This document shows, piece by piece, positions 33,583 through 43,725 of a stretch of DNA of 64,000 nucleotides. The notes under the pieces were generated by a model that ran no database searches, was not told the origin of the DNA, and saw only the letters and a list, made by a program, of their open reading frames with translations. The position numbers and the translations under genes were made by a program. Each line of letters starts with the position of its first letter. Positions within the stretch are counted from its first letter, which is position 1. This DNA is from Galdieria yellowstonensis (taxonomy: Eukaryota; Rhodophyta; Bangiophyceae; Galdieriales; Galdieriaceae), in contig JANCYU010000022.1 in NCBI GenBank assembly GCA_026122205.1, forward strand, positions 186,001 through 250,000, given 5' to 3'.

Positions 33583-35414
33583 ATGTTGCTTCTATGGACT
33601 TGTATGTTGTTGTTTGTTTGTCCATTGGCACAGTGTCTCTCCACTGAAACGAGAGAGATTGTCGACCAATCCAGTTATACCGGACTTTCTGGTTTGTACG
33701 GTTCTGCAGTCTCCATTGCAGACTTTAACGCAGATAGACAGTTGGACATATTATTATATGACGCTAATGCTGCAACGCTGTTCGTTGCCCTTTGGTCAGG
33801 CGACGATCAAATGTTCGTAGTAGAAAACGACAAAGGTATTCAACTTGGCAACGTCCAACTTGCCGCGGTAGATGTAGCAGATTGGAATAATGACGGGATA
33901 TTGGACATTATATGGATAGGAACCGACAATATAGGTCGAATACTTTACGGCAAGGGTAGTAACCAATTTGAAAACGGTCCCCAACTAGCCAACTTGACTG
34001 CCGACGTACTGGTAATGGACGCCAACGCAGACTTGATTCCTGATTTGTTTATTCCACAGAAAAGAGCGTTTTATATCAATTCGCCACCCGGTAACTTTAC
34101 GTGGACCGAGTGGTAAGTTGTTACCGAGCCAAATGGTTGATTGCATAGTTGATAAGAACGCAGGTCGGTGGAAAATGTCTCTTGCCAAGTGTCGGAAACG
34201 AGTTCTGCTGCGTTTGTTGACTTGAATGGAGATTGTTTGGCAGATTTGTGTTTTCTATCCAGTTGTGGCTTGGAAGTTTGGCTCAATAGGGCGGCCAATG
34301 GAAAATTCTTTTACGAACAGAGCTTCCAAGAGCGGCGCATCATCATACAAGATGATGTCCTCAAGAATATATTTGAGGCGAAGAGTGTTTTGAGTTTTCT
34401 CGATGTAAACAAGGATGGGACCATCGATATAGTTGCTAGCGATCCAAAAACGAATCATTTGAATATGTGGCTGAATATACAGAAATCTCGTAAATTTGGT
34501 GATCTTTGTTCGCCAGACGATGAATGGTTGGTTGGTAAATGCGATGAAAAGGAGATGCACTCAACATTTCGATTAGGATTATGCAACGACATGAAAGTGA
34601 TACAATAGCACCAGTAAAGGAGAGTAGTATTGATAAGGCACTGCGTGTTCCTCGAAGAATCTTTTGGGGCGATATTAACTTGGATGGATTTCCCGATTTG
34701 CTATACGTCGATGAGTCCACGAATGCCGTTGTTTTGCTTGAAAATATTGGAAACTGGGACATTCTCAATTCTAGTCACTTTGAAAGGGTGAAACAAGGAG
34801 AAAAGATTGAGCAGCTTAGTGCAGGTACAGTGGCTGCCGCAGTGGTCGATATAAGAGGTGGAATAGATATTCTTCTGTCCCAACAACGTGGCACAAGGCT
34901 ATTATCCGTTTCCAGTCGCTATCCAGCAGAATTTTTGAAAGTTGTAGGTTTAAGCGGATTATCTTACTTTTCATTTCCTCATTCCTATACACCACTTGCT
35001 GGGAATACTTTTAAAATATCTTATGACGGAGTACGTGGCCGTATACATCAGATATGCAGTCAGTGTCCCCAATCTGCAAACTTGCCACTGCAGTGTTGCG
35101 AGTGTTTCTTTGGTCTCAAAGATATGGCCAATTATATCGCGGAAGTTAGTATGGGAACAGGACGACACACCCAAAGATGGGAAAACCTCATGCCGAATAC
35201 AGTCGCAGTTGTATGGACAGTTGCAGACGATGCCTGGTGGATGGAAATATTTACTCCGAAACGAGCAGGACAAATGTTGGGAGTTGTTATTGTGTTGGCT
35301 TCCTTGTCGGTGGGTTTGGGCATCTGGGTACTCGTCTTGTTGTGGCAAGAACGACGACAAGATAAACGAGAACAATATCGAAGAGTGAATTCTTCAGGGC
35401 TTGGAACATTTTAA
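33583..35414 (+). CDS. ITFG1/LINKIN-like FG-GAP membrane protein
   Basis: Exons 33583-34112, 34164-34526 and 34577-35414 total exactly 577 codons. Residues 1-20 form a signal peptide (MLLLWTCMLLFVCPLAQC). The ectodomain has repeated FG-GAP/VCBS calcium-loop motifs (DFNADRQLDILLYD, DWNNDGILDIIW, DLNGDCLADLCF, DVNKDGTIDIVASD, DINLDGFPDLLYVD), as in integrin alpha chains. A membrane helix (VVIVLASLSVGLGIWVLVLL) and a short basic cytosolic tail close the protein. That layout is typical of T-cell immunomodulatory protein/LINKIN (ITFG1), a cell-surface or ER protein. The second intron uses an unusual GTTGGT donor, which is the only one that restores frame. It starts 61 bp after the VPS33 stop. Confidence 0.85.
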
Positions 35415-35421
35415 GGTACAA

Positions 35422-36278
35422 TTAGGAAAATGTGAAGTAATTATTTCGTACAGTCGATCTATGTAAGACTGGAAACACTCCGGTTTTCCAACAAATGTTG
35501 CTACGTTGCTGGGGAAAAAATGGAGATGATGGAAACGTTTCTGTCGATGGATGGAAAGTTGTTTTCCACATAAAATATCTAGCGAACATATAACAAACGA
35601 AATACCACAAAATCAAAAGTAGGAGACAAATAAAATTATCAGGTTTGGTGATATCCAGAAAGAAATATACAAACTCTCCGGTGCTTGCAGCAGTAAGATA
35701 AAGAAACATTCCATAACATAAGAGATATAGGAAACCAACCAACAACACGTAAGAAGGTACATAAAAATCTCTCAAGTAGAGCTCGGTAAGAGAGATGACA
35801 AGGTTGATGGGACCGTGTTCGTTTAGGTTGCAGAAATCTACCGTTTCCTTGGTTTTTGGTCTCAGAACAAACCACCAAACTCCATCAAGAAATGCAGTGT
35901 GAATAACTACAATAAAAAACAAGGTTTGAATGCCCGGCGCAAGGTTGTGGAAAACGGAATCGAGGAAACGTAGCCTATGCCATTTACGGGATATCACAAA
36001 ATAAAAGCTGCACAATGTCATAGCTATAAAGCTCAAAGACAATAAGCAGAATGTCTGTGTTCTTTGAAAATTTTCAACTCGATTCGAAAAAGACAAATAG
36101 ATACTTACGTAAAGGTAATCAACGGCAGCCTGTGAGACATAAATAACCAAACAGAAACACAGCAGAGGTAAACGCTCAAGATGAACCTTTGCAGTAGTAA
36201 GAGTGTTGGCGCAATCTTTGGTGATGAAGCCAGCAGCAACAAAGGTTCATCTTTCGAAACGGAACACTCCGCGTTCAT
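35422..36278 (-). CDS. multi-pass membrane protein, AIG1/FAR-17a-like
   Basis: Exons 36278-36109 and 36061-35422 (47-nt intron) give 269 aa with about six hydrophobic helices. The order of TTQTFCLL, then a helix with FLDSVFHNLAP, the motif NEHGPINLVISLTEL, and a late Tyr-rich helix ending VYFFLDI resembles the AIG1/FAR-17a (ADTRP) family. In animals these are threonine hydrolases for branched fatty-acid esters. The HG motif in the middle fits the catalytic-His region, but I cannot be sure the second conserved His is kept. Other six-helix families remain possible. It converges with the LINKIN-like gene, 7 bp apart. Confidence 0.5.
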
Positions 36279-36309
36279 TCAAGGCGCCCCAAAAATTGCG
36301 CCAAAAAAA

Positions 36310-36659
36310 ATGCACCCAACCGCACACAACAACAACGTTAAGATATTCGATTTCACACTTGATCTGATTTGAGACGGTTTGGCTTGGAAAAAAGCCGACA
36401 CCGTCAGTGATAAAAGAGGTTTGTCTGAAGAACAAGGTAATTTCCGTTTGAAGACCTCTTTGGACGTGTCTTTGAAGGAATAGCGCTTGGTTCTTATGTT
36501 GACGTGGAAGCCTCTACCAAGTTATGTGGAAGGGAATATGATGAATGGCGGATACTGCTGTGGGAAGATGGCAACAAGTCAGTCTTCTCCATGCTGAAGA
36601 AGATCATTACTGAACTCTCTTATGGCTTGGTGAAGCTTCCGGAAGTTCGTCAACAGTAG
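36310..36659 (+). pseudogene. orphan reading frame with apparent frameshift and in-frame stop
   Basis: The last 240 bases are clearly coding-like: about 75 codons ending at TAG 36657, including LFGRVFEGIALGSYVDVEAS and EYDEWRILLWEDGNKS. Upstream coding-like sequence (ADTVSDKRGLSEEQGNF) lies in another frame. The frames meet at a T run near 36438-36443, where one base seems to be missing. Further back, the ATG at 36310 is in frame but separated by a TGA at 36370. The 17-nt GT-AG stretch at the junction is too short to be an intron. It may be a decaying gene, a gene with unread introns, or a sequencing error. The family is not recognised. Confidence 0.35.
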
Positions 36660-36808
36660 AAAGGAAAAACACGAAAGAAATAACAAGCAGAAACCTTTAT
36701 TGATACTCACCAGTTTTCTATCGGAGGAACCTCGTTGCAAAACAAGATATATCCTCCTCTAGCTCGCATAATTGCTTATTCAGTTCTATTGGAAAGAAAG
36801 ATTATCTT

Positions 36809-38300
36809 TTACAAAGAACCAGCCACATCTACAGGCATATCCACTATCTTTGTATTGTAAAACTCTTCTATTTCCTTCATAGTTTGGAAGTCTTCGTTCG
36901 TGATAAAGTTGATAGCCACTCCTTTTCTCCCAAAACGCCCAGACCGACCAATCCTATGGATGTAATTCTCTCGATTAGTTGGAAGATCATAGTTTATCAC
37001 GAGAGAAACTTGTTGGACGTCAATGCCTCTGGCCAATAAGTCTGTAGTGACCAATACTCTGGAGGAACCGGTCCTAAACTCTCTCATAATCAAGTCTCGT
37101 TCCTTTTGGTCGATATCGCCATGGAGGCACGAAACCGTAAAGTCGCGTTCTCGCAACTTTTGTGTGAGCCAGTCAACCTTCCTCCGTGTATTCACGTAAA
37201 TTATAGCCTGCGTAACAGTCAAAGTTTCGTAGAGGTCACATAAAGTATCAAACTTGTACTCCTCTTTTTCCACTGCTATATAGTATTGTTTGATACCTTC
37301 CAGAGTAAGTTCTTCTTTCTTCACCAAAATAACAACTGGATCTCTCATAAACTTCTCCGTCATTTCTAGTACATCTTGCGGCATAGTGGCGGAGAAAAGA
37401 CCAACTTGACAGTTTGCCGGCATATACTGGAAAACATCATAAATTTGTTCTTTAAAGCCTCTCGATAACATTTCATCAGCTTCATCCAATATAAAACTTT
37501 TGATATATTTTGTCTCAAACACTTTTCTGTTCATCATATCAAACACTCTTCCTGGAGTACCCACAACAACATGGGGCACATTTTCCTGGAACGTTCTGAT
37601 ATCATCCATCACTCGCGTTCCACCAATGCAAGCGTGACATCTGACAGACATGAAGTCACCAAGTTCGTTTACAACCTAACCGACTTCTTAGCGTCAACTT
37701 CGCAAACAACAATGATTTCTCACCCTTTGAATTTGCTGTGCCAGCTCGCGAGTTGGAGCCAATATCAAAGCTTGAACTTTGTGAAAGGAAGTGTCCACGT
37801 TTTGAAGAATTCCAACAACAAAAGTTGCTGTTTTCCCCATACCGGACTGTGCCTGAGCAATAGTATCTCTCCCCTTTACAATGGGAAGGATTCCTCTCTT
37901 TTGGATTTCGGAAGGTTTCTCAAAACCATGTGCAAATATACCCCTTGAAAAAATGAGTCACATAAGAGGAAAAACAAAACAACTAGCGTTACCTCAACAG
38001 TTCGTCTCTAAGGTTCATTTCGTCAAAACTTTCGTACACTTGAACCTCTGAGGATTCCCATTTGTTACTCTTGGGTGTTTCCGAGTCCGGAGTCGTTTTG
38101 TCATTTCTATCTACTGTTTCAACTGCAGTTGTTCTATAACAAAAACAAAAGAGTTAGTTTTATGTGACAAACGGGCGGCTTGGGGTCTTCTGTCCTGTTC
38201 CGAGCGGAAGGTAGCAAGCGGTATGTAACTGTACCAACTATTTTGCTACTGACTGCATGGAGGACAACCCACAAGTAAAAAATACTTACCCGTCTGCCAT
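36809..38300 (-). CDS. EIF4A: eIF4A, DEAD-box translation initiation factor
   Basis: An RNA helicase of the cap-binding complex. The first coding exon is only 11 nt (ATG 38300), followed by an intron of about 160 nt. Then come an acidic lead-in (SSEVQVYESFDEMNLRDELLR), the Q-motif, motif I AQSGMGKT, motif Ia PTRELAQQ, GTPGR, the DEAD motif in FILDEADEML and motif III SAT. The C-terminal lobe has YVNTRRKVDWL, VTTDLLARGIDV and HRIGRSGRFGRKG. It ends VDVAGSL, close to canonical eIF4A. The order and sequence fit eIF4A rather than eIF4A-III, but that split was not tested. The comparatively long first intron separates only MADG from the body. Confidence 0.93.
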
Positions 38301-38895
38301 AGTTTAGTAACAAGAAAAATATGAAAAATAGAAGCGGCTTTCCGTCGTCCCAAAGCAAGCAAATCACCGTCAGGAAATACAAAACAAATCGTTGAAGGTG
38401 GACGTCGTGACATTTTATCTTGCACCGATCGAGCGGCCGAGCGGCAACCATTTGAAGATCCTTTCAAAAGAGAACAAGATGAGAAAAAAGTTGCTATTGT
38501 CCTAAAAATGTGTTCTACTTGCATGGTTCCTTTATCATTACTTGATTGTACTGTAGATGACAGCGGTAATTTATCTAACAATGAAGAAAAGAGATATTCT
38601 TCACTATCAGATTGTTCGAGGTAATATTCGTCAACTTAAACTATTATAAATGATTGAAATAAACTTCTTGTCACAGACCTTGTGACAACCATATTGTCTC
38701 TTAGTTTTGGAAAGTTTCTGAGAATAGCTAATACCAGTAAGCTAAACAACTGAGTGCCAATTATCCATTCTTCGTTTCAAAACTGTTACTACTATGTAGT
38801 GATGCACAAACTTTTGTATGGTTTCTTTCAACGCTATTGGTACGTTTGCAGCCGTGCGGCAATTTAATTTCATTTTACTTTATAACTAGAAAGGC
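38301..38895. other. intergenic region upstream of eIF4A
   Basis: About 595 bp separate the eIF4A start from the NUMOD3-gene stop. A minus-strand open frame (to 38581) enters the eIF4A leader and could be a uORF, but it has no recognisable content. AT-rich stretches near 38640 and 38870 look like ordinary flanking sequence. I see no RNA gene. Confidence 0.35.
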
Positions 38896-40458
38896 CTAAT
38901 GGGCTATATCCATTTGCAAAATATCTTTAACATTTGCACTTGGAGAAAACTTCAGACTCTGTAGGATCTGCAAACTTGTTTCCGTCATTGCTTCGATAGA
39001 GTTCATATCAAATTGTTCGAGACCAAATGTCTCTCGCACCAAACCCTGGATTTGTTCTCTTATCTGAATATATCTCTTAAACTTCTTCAAAGACTCGCTG
39101 CTAAGGTTTTTCTCGGCATCTTGCAACGTTGGTCTTCTACCATGCTCTTCAAAATATGAATTCGACCAACTTCTAAGTTCCTTACGAAGGGCAACAAACT
39201 CATGAATATCATGTGTTTCTAGCAATCTATAGCGACCAAGTATGCGATATGCACTTGGAGATAAGCACACCGAAGACTGATTAGCAGAGTCAGATACAAC
39301 ACATTTCTGTATTTCTTCGCATTGACATAGTGAAGAATCTAAAACGCTGAGCCACGGAAATAAGTGTAAACAGATAATTGTCTTACCGAGAAGTTCTGGA
39401 GGTGGACTTTCTATAACGGAGGAAGATTCTTCGGAATACTTATTCATCGGAGGCTTTTTCCATCTTCCTCCTCGAGGAGAAACTGAAACAGATCCGGGAG
39501 CAATCTTTCCATAGACATCAAATGCCAATCCTCGAAAGCGTTCTCGATATTCTAAATACTTTTCATATTTCTTCAAAATAGCTTTGGGAGCCTTTCTTCT
39601 TAAAGTAGACAGAGAAGGCGGGCCGCTGCCATCCAAAGTAAACTTTTCACTCCAAACTCGAAGTTCTCTTCTTAGAGAAACATATTCGTTGATCTCCTGG
39701 GTAGTCAGTAATGGCCACTCGGTCTGATCTGCTTTTGCATTTTCTTTCTTTTCATGAAGATCTTCTTCCACAACTTGGGTCGATTCTAACTTCCTATGAA
39801 CTTTTGAACATACCACATGAGATCTCAGGATAGTATCGGTTGGTCTCCAACGAGCCAATCTCAGTTTTTGTCGATGTTCTTGCGACAATTTTCTATTAGC
39901 AAGCGAGTTTGCAATAGCAACCTTATGCTTCATCGACAGCTTTCTACCTTTATTCCACGCTCTTCTTCCCAACATCGACAACGAAAGTCTTGCTCGTGCT
40001 TCTATAGTCAGTTTATGGCCCTTATTGGGTGAGGCTGTTCCCTTTTTCGCCAAAGACATTGCTGCTCTAGCTGCCTTTGATTTTTTTCTTCCTATCATTG
40101 CCATTGAAATTTTCCTTCTTACTTCTTCAGGTAGCTTGCGCTTTTTTGTTTCAGCCTCGGGTGTCTTTTTTTCTTGACCCGTTGTCACAGTTGCCTCTTT
40201 CCAACTACGAACATTTGTTTCTGCAATATCATCTGTATATATACTAGTGATAACGCGTCTTTGCGAAGGGTTCACTTTGTCTAGTTGGTAACTTGTGTTT
40301 GAAGGTATATCAACTGAAACCTTCAGCTTTCTACTATGGAACAGAAACCAGTTACGTCCAACAAACTCCGTTGGGAACTTGGCTTTTCCGCGACGAGGGA
40401 AAAGAGTGTTCACCCTGTTGCAACACGCCACGGGAAAAGGACATGAAAATAAATACAT
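38896..40458 (-). CDS. NUMOD3-motif protein with two copies of an unnamed domain
   Basis: An intronless frame of 520 aa from ATG 40458. Residues about 1-60 are basic and Ser/Phe-rich, consistent with an organelle transit peptide. Residues about 105-205 hold several NUMOD3-type DNA-binding units (KLPEEVRRKISMAMIGRKKS; KGHKLTIEARARLSLSMLGR; KGRKLSMKHKVAIANS; KLSQEHRQKLRLARW). These modules are found beside homing endonucleases and in plastid proteins of plants and algae. No GIY-YIG or HNH nuclease residues are seen. Two similar segments of about 67 residues follow, at 252-318 and 414-480. They share a pattern of Glu-Tyr/Phe-Val, LRxELRxWS, a Pro-x-Leu turn, LKKYxxY/LKKFxxY, a basic RE pair and GL with a terminal Phe/Tyr-Gly. 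The function is unknown; plastid nucleic-acid binding is an inference. Confidence 0.7.
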   Translation of the reverse strand: MYLFSCPFPVACCNRVNTLFPRRGKAKFPTEFVGRNWFLFHSRKLKVSVDIPSNTSYQLDKVNPSQRRVITSIYTDDIAETNVRSWKEATVTTGQEKKTPEAETKKRKLPEEVRRKISMAMIGRKKSKAARAAMSLAKKGTASPNKGHKLTIEARARLSLSMLGRRAWNKGRKLSMKHKVAIANSLANRKLSQEHRQKLRLARWRPTDTILRSHVVCSKVHRKLESTQVVEEDLHEKKENAKADQTEWPLLTTQEINEYVSLRRELRVWSEKFTLDGSGPPSLSTLRRKAPKAILKKYEKYLEYRERFRGLAFDVYGKIAPGSVSVSPRGGRWKKPPMNKYSEESSSVIESPPPELLGKTIICLHLFPWLSVLDSSLCQCEEIQKCVVSDSANQSSVCLSPSAYRILGRYRLLETHDIHEFVALRKELRSWSNSYFEEHGRRPTLQDAEKNLSSESLKKFKRYIQIREQIQGLVRETFGLEQFDMNSIEAMTETSLQILQSLKFSPSANVKDILQMDIAH

Positions 40459-40985
40459 TGAAGTAAGGAAGAATATTTCGGAGGCCTTGTAAGGCTCTAG
40501 CGTCGTTACCAATGACTCGGAATAATCTTGCAGCACAAGGAGGTTGGGGAGATTCTCCAATGTCCACCAGAGGATGCGATGCGATGGATGGAAAGACAAC
40601 CTTGAGAGTCATTCCATATATCGTGTTTCAAAGGAACCCACGAGATGACTGCTGATATCTCATGACATTTTTTCTTTTCACGGAGCGCTTTGTAGAAAGC
40701 GAAGGATTCCCAAAGGCACTACCTTTTAAAGGCATCCATGAGTATTCTAGGACAATTTGTGGATTGAGTCCAACAGTTGTTCCCAAACAGGAATGCAATC
40801 ATGTCATAATATGGAAATGTTTTCCAAAGACGAGAGAACCCTCAAGCCAATTCCATCCCTTCTTCCACCACAACACAGCCGACTGTCATTTCCATGGCCG
40901 TGGGTACCCACGATGAAAATATCGTTGCCACATACTATTGACTAGAAACTGATATATGCTGTCGTGGATACCTCACTGGTAAAAA
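40459..40985. other. intergenic region between NUMOD3 gene and PREPL-like gene
   Basis: This 527-bp stretch lies between divergent starts. A plus-strand ATG frame of 84 codons (40662-40916) is present but shows no domain and no splicing link to the peptidase. The minus frame of the NUMOD3 gene stays open to about 40599 without another in-frame ATG. No gene is supported. Confidence 0.35.
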
Positions 40986-43436
40986 ATGATTCGAAATCAT
41001 ACTAGGGTGCTTCAAAAGTTTTGGACTCCTTCCGCCGGTTTATTTCGACAGCCGAAGATAGAGCAAGTAAAGTTCATGACGTGTTTCACTACAACCGCGG
41101 ACCCTCATTTGGGAGAACCTGCTCAAAGAACCAAGAAAAATACTGTCTCGTTACAGTGGTTACAAAACGATACCCTGTCGAAAACTGCCACCTTTCAAAA
41201 GAAACAAAACGAGAGGACAATGCTTATGCTCAATACTTGCGGAAAAAACATCAACAGAATCGCGTCAAAAGTGAATTTAAGACTACAGCTGTTTTGGTTT
41301 CAGGAAGAATGCCTTTTTTATCGCAATTCTTTGTATGAATACAGATATGATACTGGCCAGTCCTCTCCAAACGTCGTTATTGAACCAGTTGACCATTCGA
41401 ATGATTGCCAAAGAGCAACTAGGAAAATATTATCAGAGAGCCTTTCTTCGTTTGCACAGCAGAATCCAGAACTCCTCCCTGAAGTTCTTTGTCCAAGTCC
41501 ACGCAACGATATTCTAGGGATAATATGGCGAAATGAGAAGAATGATAGTCAAACCTGTACTCTTTTTGATGTAATGAAGGAGAATGCGCCTGATTGGGGG
41601 GATAGGTTACTGAGTCCTGTGCAAACATATGCCGCCATAAGAAGTATGGCGTGGTTGAATAGTGGAAATGCTTTTGCGCTTGTGGTAGAAGATGAGGAAG
41701 GTGTCCAAAGTCTAATAATGACCTACAGGGTTGATGCCTCTTTGACTTGGAAACAATATATTGTCGCGGAAGTGAAACAAGAATATGGCTGCATGGACTT
41801 GCACACCAGTCACGATTCCAAATATGTTATTGTCCATATTCAGACTTTGCATGGAAGCGAAATTCTGCTGTTACATGACAAACTTGAAAGGAAGCACCTC
41901 GCAGACAAATTGAAGCCTATTCGAATCGAAGGCGTCAATCACGTTACTCATGGCGGTAACTTTTTCTATTGGATACATCGCTCGTCGTATGACAAGCCTC
42001 AGTTTGTATATATCTTGAAAGAATTGGGAAATCTTTCGAATTGTATTCAGTTAGGTCTTCCTTTGCAAGATTCGTTTCTTGTAGATTTGTATGTTACGAA
42101 TGATTATGTTGTTGTTTTATGTCGCCAGCAGACATATTTGTATTTATTCAAGACAAAATGTTCCGAAATACCATTCCATAAACTAATGGATAGTGGAACG
42201 AGACGTGACTTGGTTTATCATCCGCGGTGGGAATCGATTACTCTTCCATTTAAAGCAGATAGTGCCAGTTTTTGCCGACAAAGTGACTCTTGGTCATATG
42301 CTTATAACAAATTATTGGTGCATTGTGCGTCACCTACCGTTCCAGTCCAGCTGTATTGTGTTGATCTTGTGACAGGAAATATGCATACCGTATCATTTAG
42401 ACAAAACCAACAGCGTCCATCGTTGAATGCCTGTTCAATATCTTCTTTGGAATGGCATCGTTTATGGGCGAGTCAAGAGTTTGGCATTGTTGATAACAAC
42501 GAGAGACAAACCGACACAAATTCCGTTCCGTATACGATTGTCCATAAGAAGGGTCTTCGTAGGAATGGAAGAAATCCTGTACTATTTGAATCTTATGGCT
42601 GTTATGGAGACATTCTGGATACACAGCTTTCTCCTAATTTGATGCTTCTTTTAGAAAGAGGCTGGATATTATGGTAGGTCCGTTGTTGCTGTTGTTTTCA
42701 AGACTAGCATTCAACGAATAATTATAGTTTTGCACATATTCGTGGAGGAGGAGAGTTGGGGTCCAAATGGCATCTGGCAGGAACCCAAAATGGGAAACAC
42801 TTATCAAAAGATGATATTCTTGCCGTAGTTCGCTCCCTTATAGATCATCAGTTGTCGAAACCTGGAAAAATATTTGCAAGGACGTTTTCTGCAGGATCTA
42901 TTCCTTTGCTTCATGCAATTTACGAGCATCCTGAAATATTTGGTGGAGTATCTTTGTATTCTCCATTTTGTTGTTTGCAGGATTCAGTCGGTCCGCAAGG
43001 AAGTGTACAGGATTCCTATTTGGATCGCGTAGAGTTTGGTGACTCGTGGTCTGCCATCTGTCCTTGGCGAAGATTCAACGCCCGTTTCCTTCAAATACGC
43101 CGTTCTTTGTTTCCCTGGAAAGTTCCAATTACCGATCGAGCACTCGTTCAAATACAAGAAGATTATCGTTGGTTTCTTCGTTTGCCAGACATATTGTTTC
43201 AGGTAAAAAAAGGAGATAAGTGTGTCCCTCCATGGATGGCATATAAATTTGTCTATGGATACGAATTTACACGACTTTGTATGCATTTGTCTCGGGGTAA
43301 GGAGGATCCGATGCATCACCGGAGTATGACTGTATATACTTGGAAAGATGCTGGAAAGCATCATTCCCCCTTTCCTACATTGGCTTCCGCTATGGAATTG
43401 GCATTTTGGAGAAATTGTTTGCGTAGACCACGATAA
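40986..43436 (+). CDS. PREPL-like prolyl-oligopeptidase-family serine peptidase
   Basis: Exons 40986-42673 and 42728-43436 total exactly 799 codons. The N-terminal two-thirds form the beta-propeller lid of the S9A family. The hydrolase domain begins with the joined motif FAHIRGGGELGSKWH across the intron. The nucleophile elbow reads TFSAGS where oligopeptidase B has a GxSxGG; this looks closer to PREPL. A probable acid (KKGDKCVPPW) and a C-terminal His (DAGKHHSPF) complete a triad. It probably cleaves short peptides or, like PREPL, esters. The first about 40 residues are basic and Thr-rich, perhaps a mitochondrial presequence. The exact substrate cannot be judged. Confidence 0.85.
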
Positions 43437-43725
43437 CTGTAGTTTGTGAGGATTGTTTCCTGTGGGGTTTTTGAGAAGAATCAACCGAGGAGATGTCTTT
43501 TTGAATGGGAGCAACTTTAGAGCTAGTTTCTTTTTTCCATAAAGTATAGCAGTTTTCTTGGTTGTTTTTCCTCCCTCTAGTAGAAATTCGAAGAATTTGT
43601 ATTATATACGATAGAAGCGGAGTTAATGCAATTGGCGCCAACACAGACATGGCGAGTAGAAAAATGCAAGTCAGGAAGATTTTGGGGAAAGGAGAACGAG
43701 GCTGCCTTTGTTATCCCCTGGCGAC

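Noticed and set aside
36437..36453. GT...AG stretch of 17 nt that would repair the frame in the orphan gene
   Set aside because: Far below a workable intron length; a one-base indel is the simpler explanation.
38246..38581. Minus-strand open frame of 111 codons across the eIF4A start
   Set aside because: It begins with a non-ATG codon, overlaps the eIF4A first exon and intron in another frame, and shows no domain; at most a leader uORF.
39362..39401. Possible 40-nt intron in the NUMOD3 gene
   Set aside because: Removing it would shift the frame away from the clearly coding second repeat, so the sequence is read through as coding.
40662..40916. Plus-strand 84-codon ATG frame before the PREPL-like gene
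   Set aside because: No domain and no in-frame junction to the peptidase; likely leader or chance.
43390..43650. Minus-strand ATG frame of 86 codons with a hydrophobic N-terminus
   Set aside because: It overlaps the PREPL-like 3' end and the region needed as the GH31 promoter. No homologue was recognised; the hydrophobic stretch alone is not enough.
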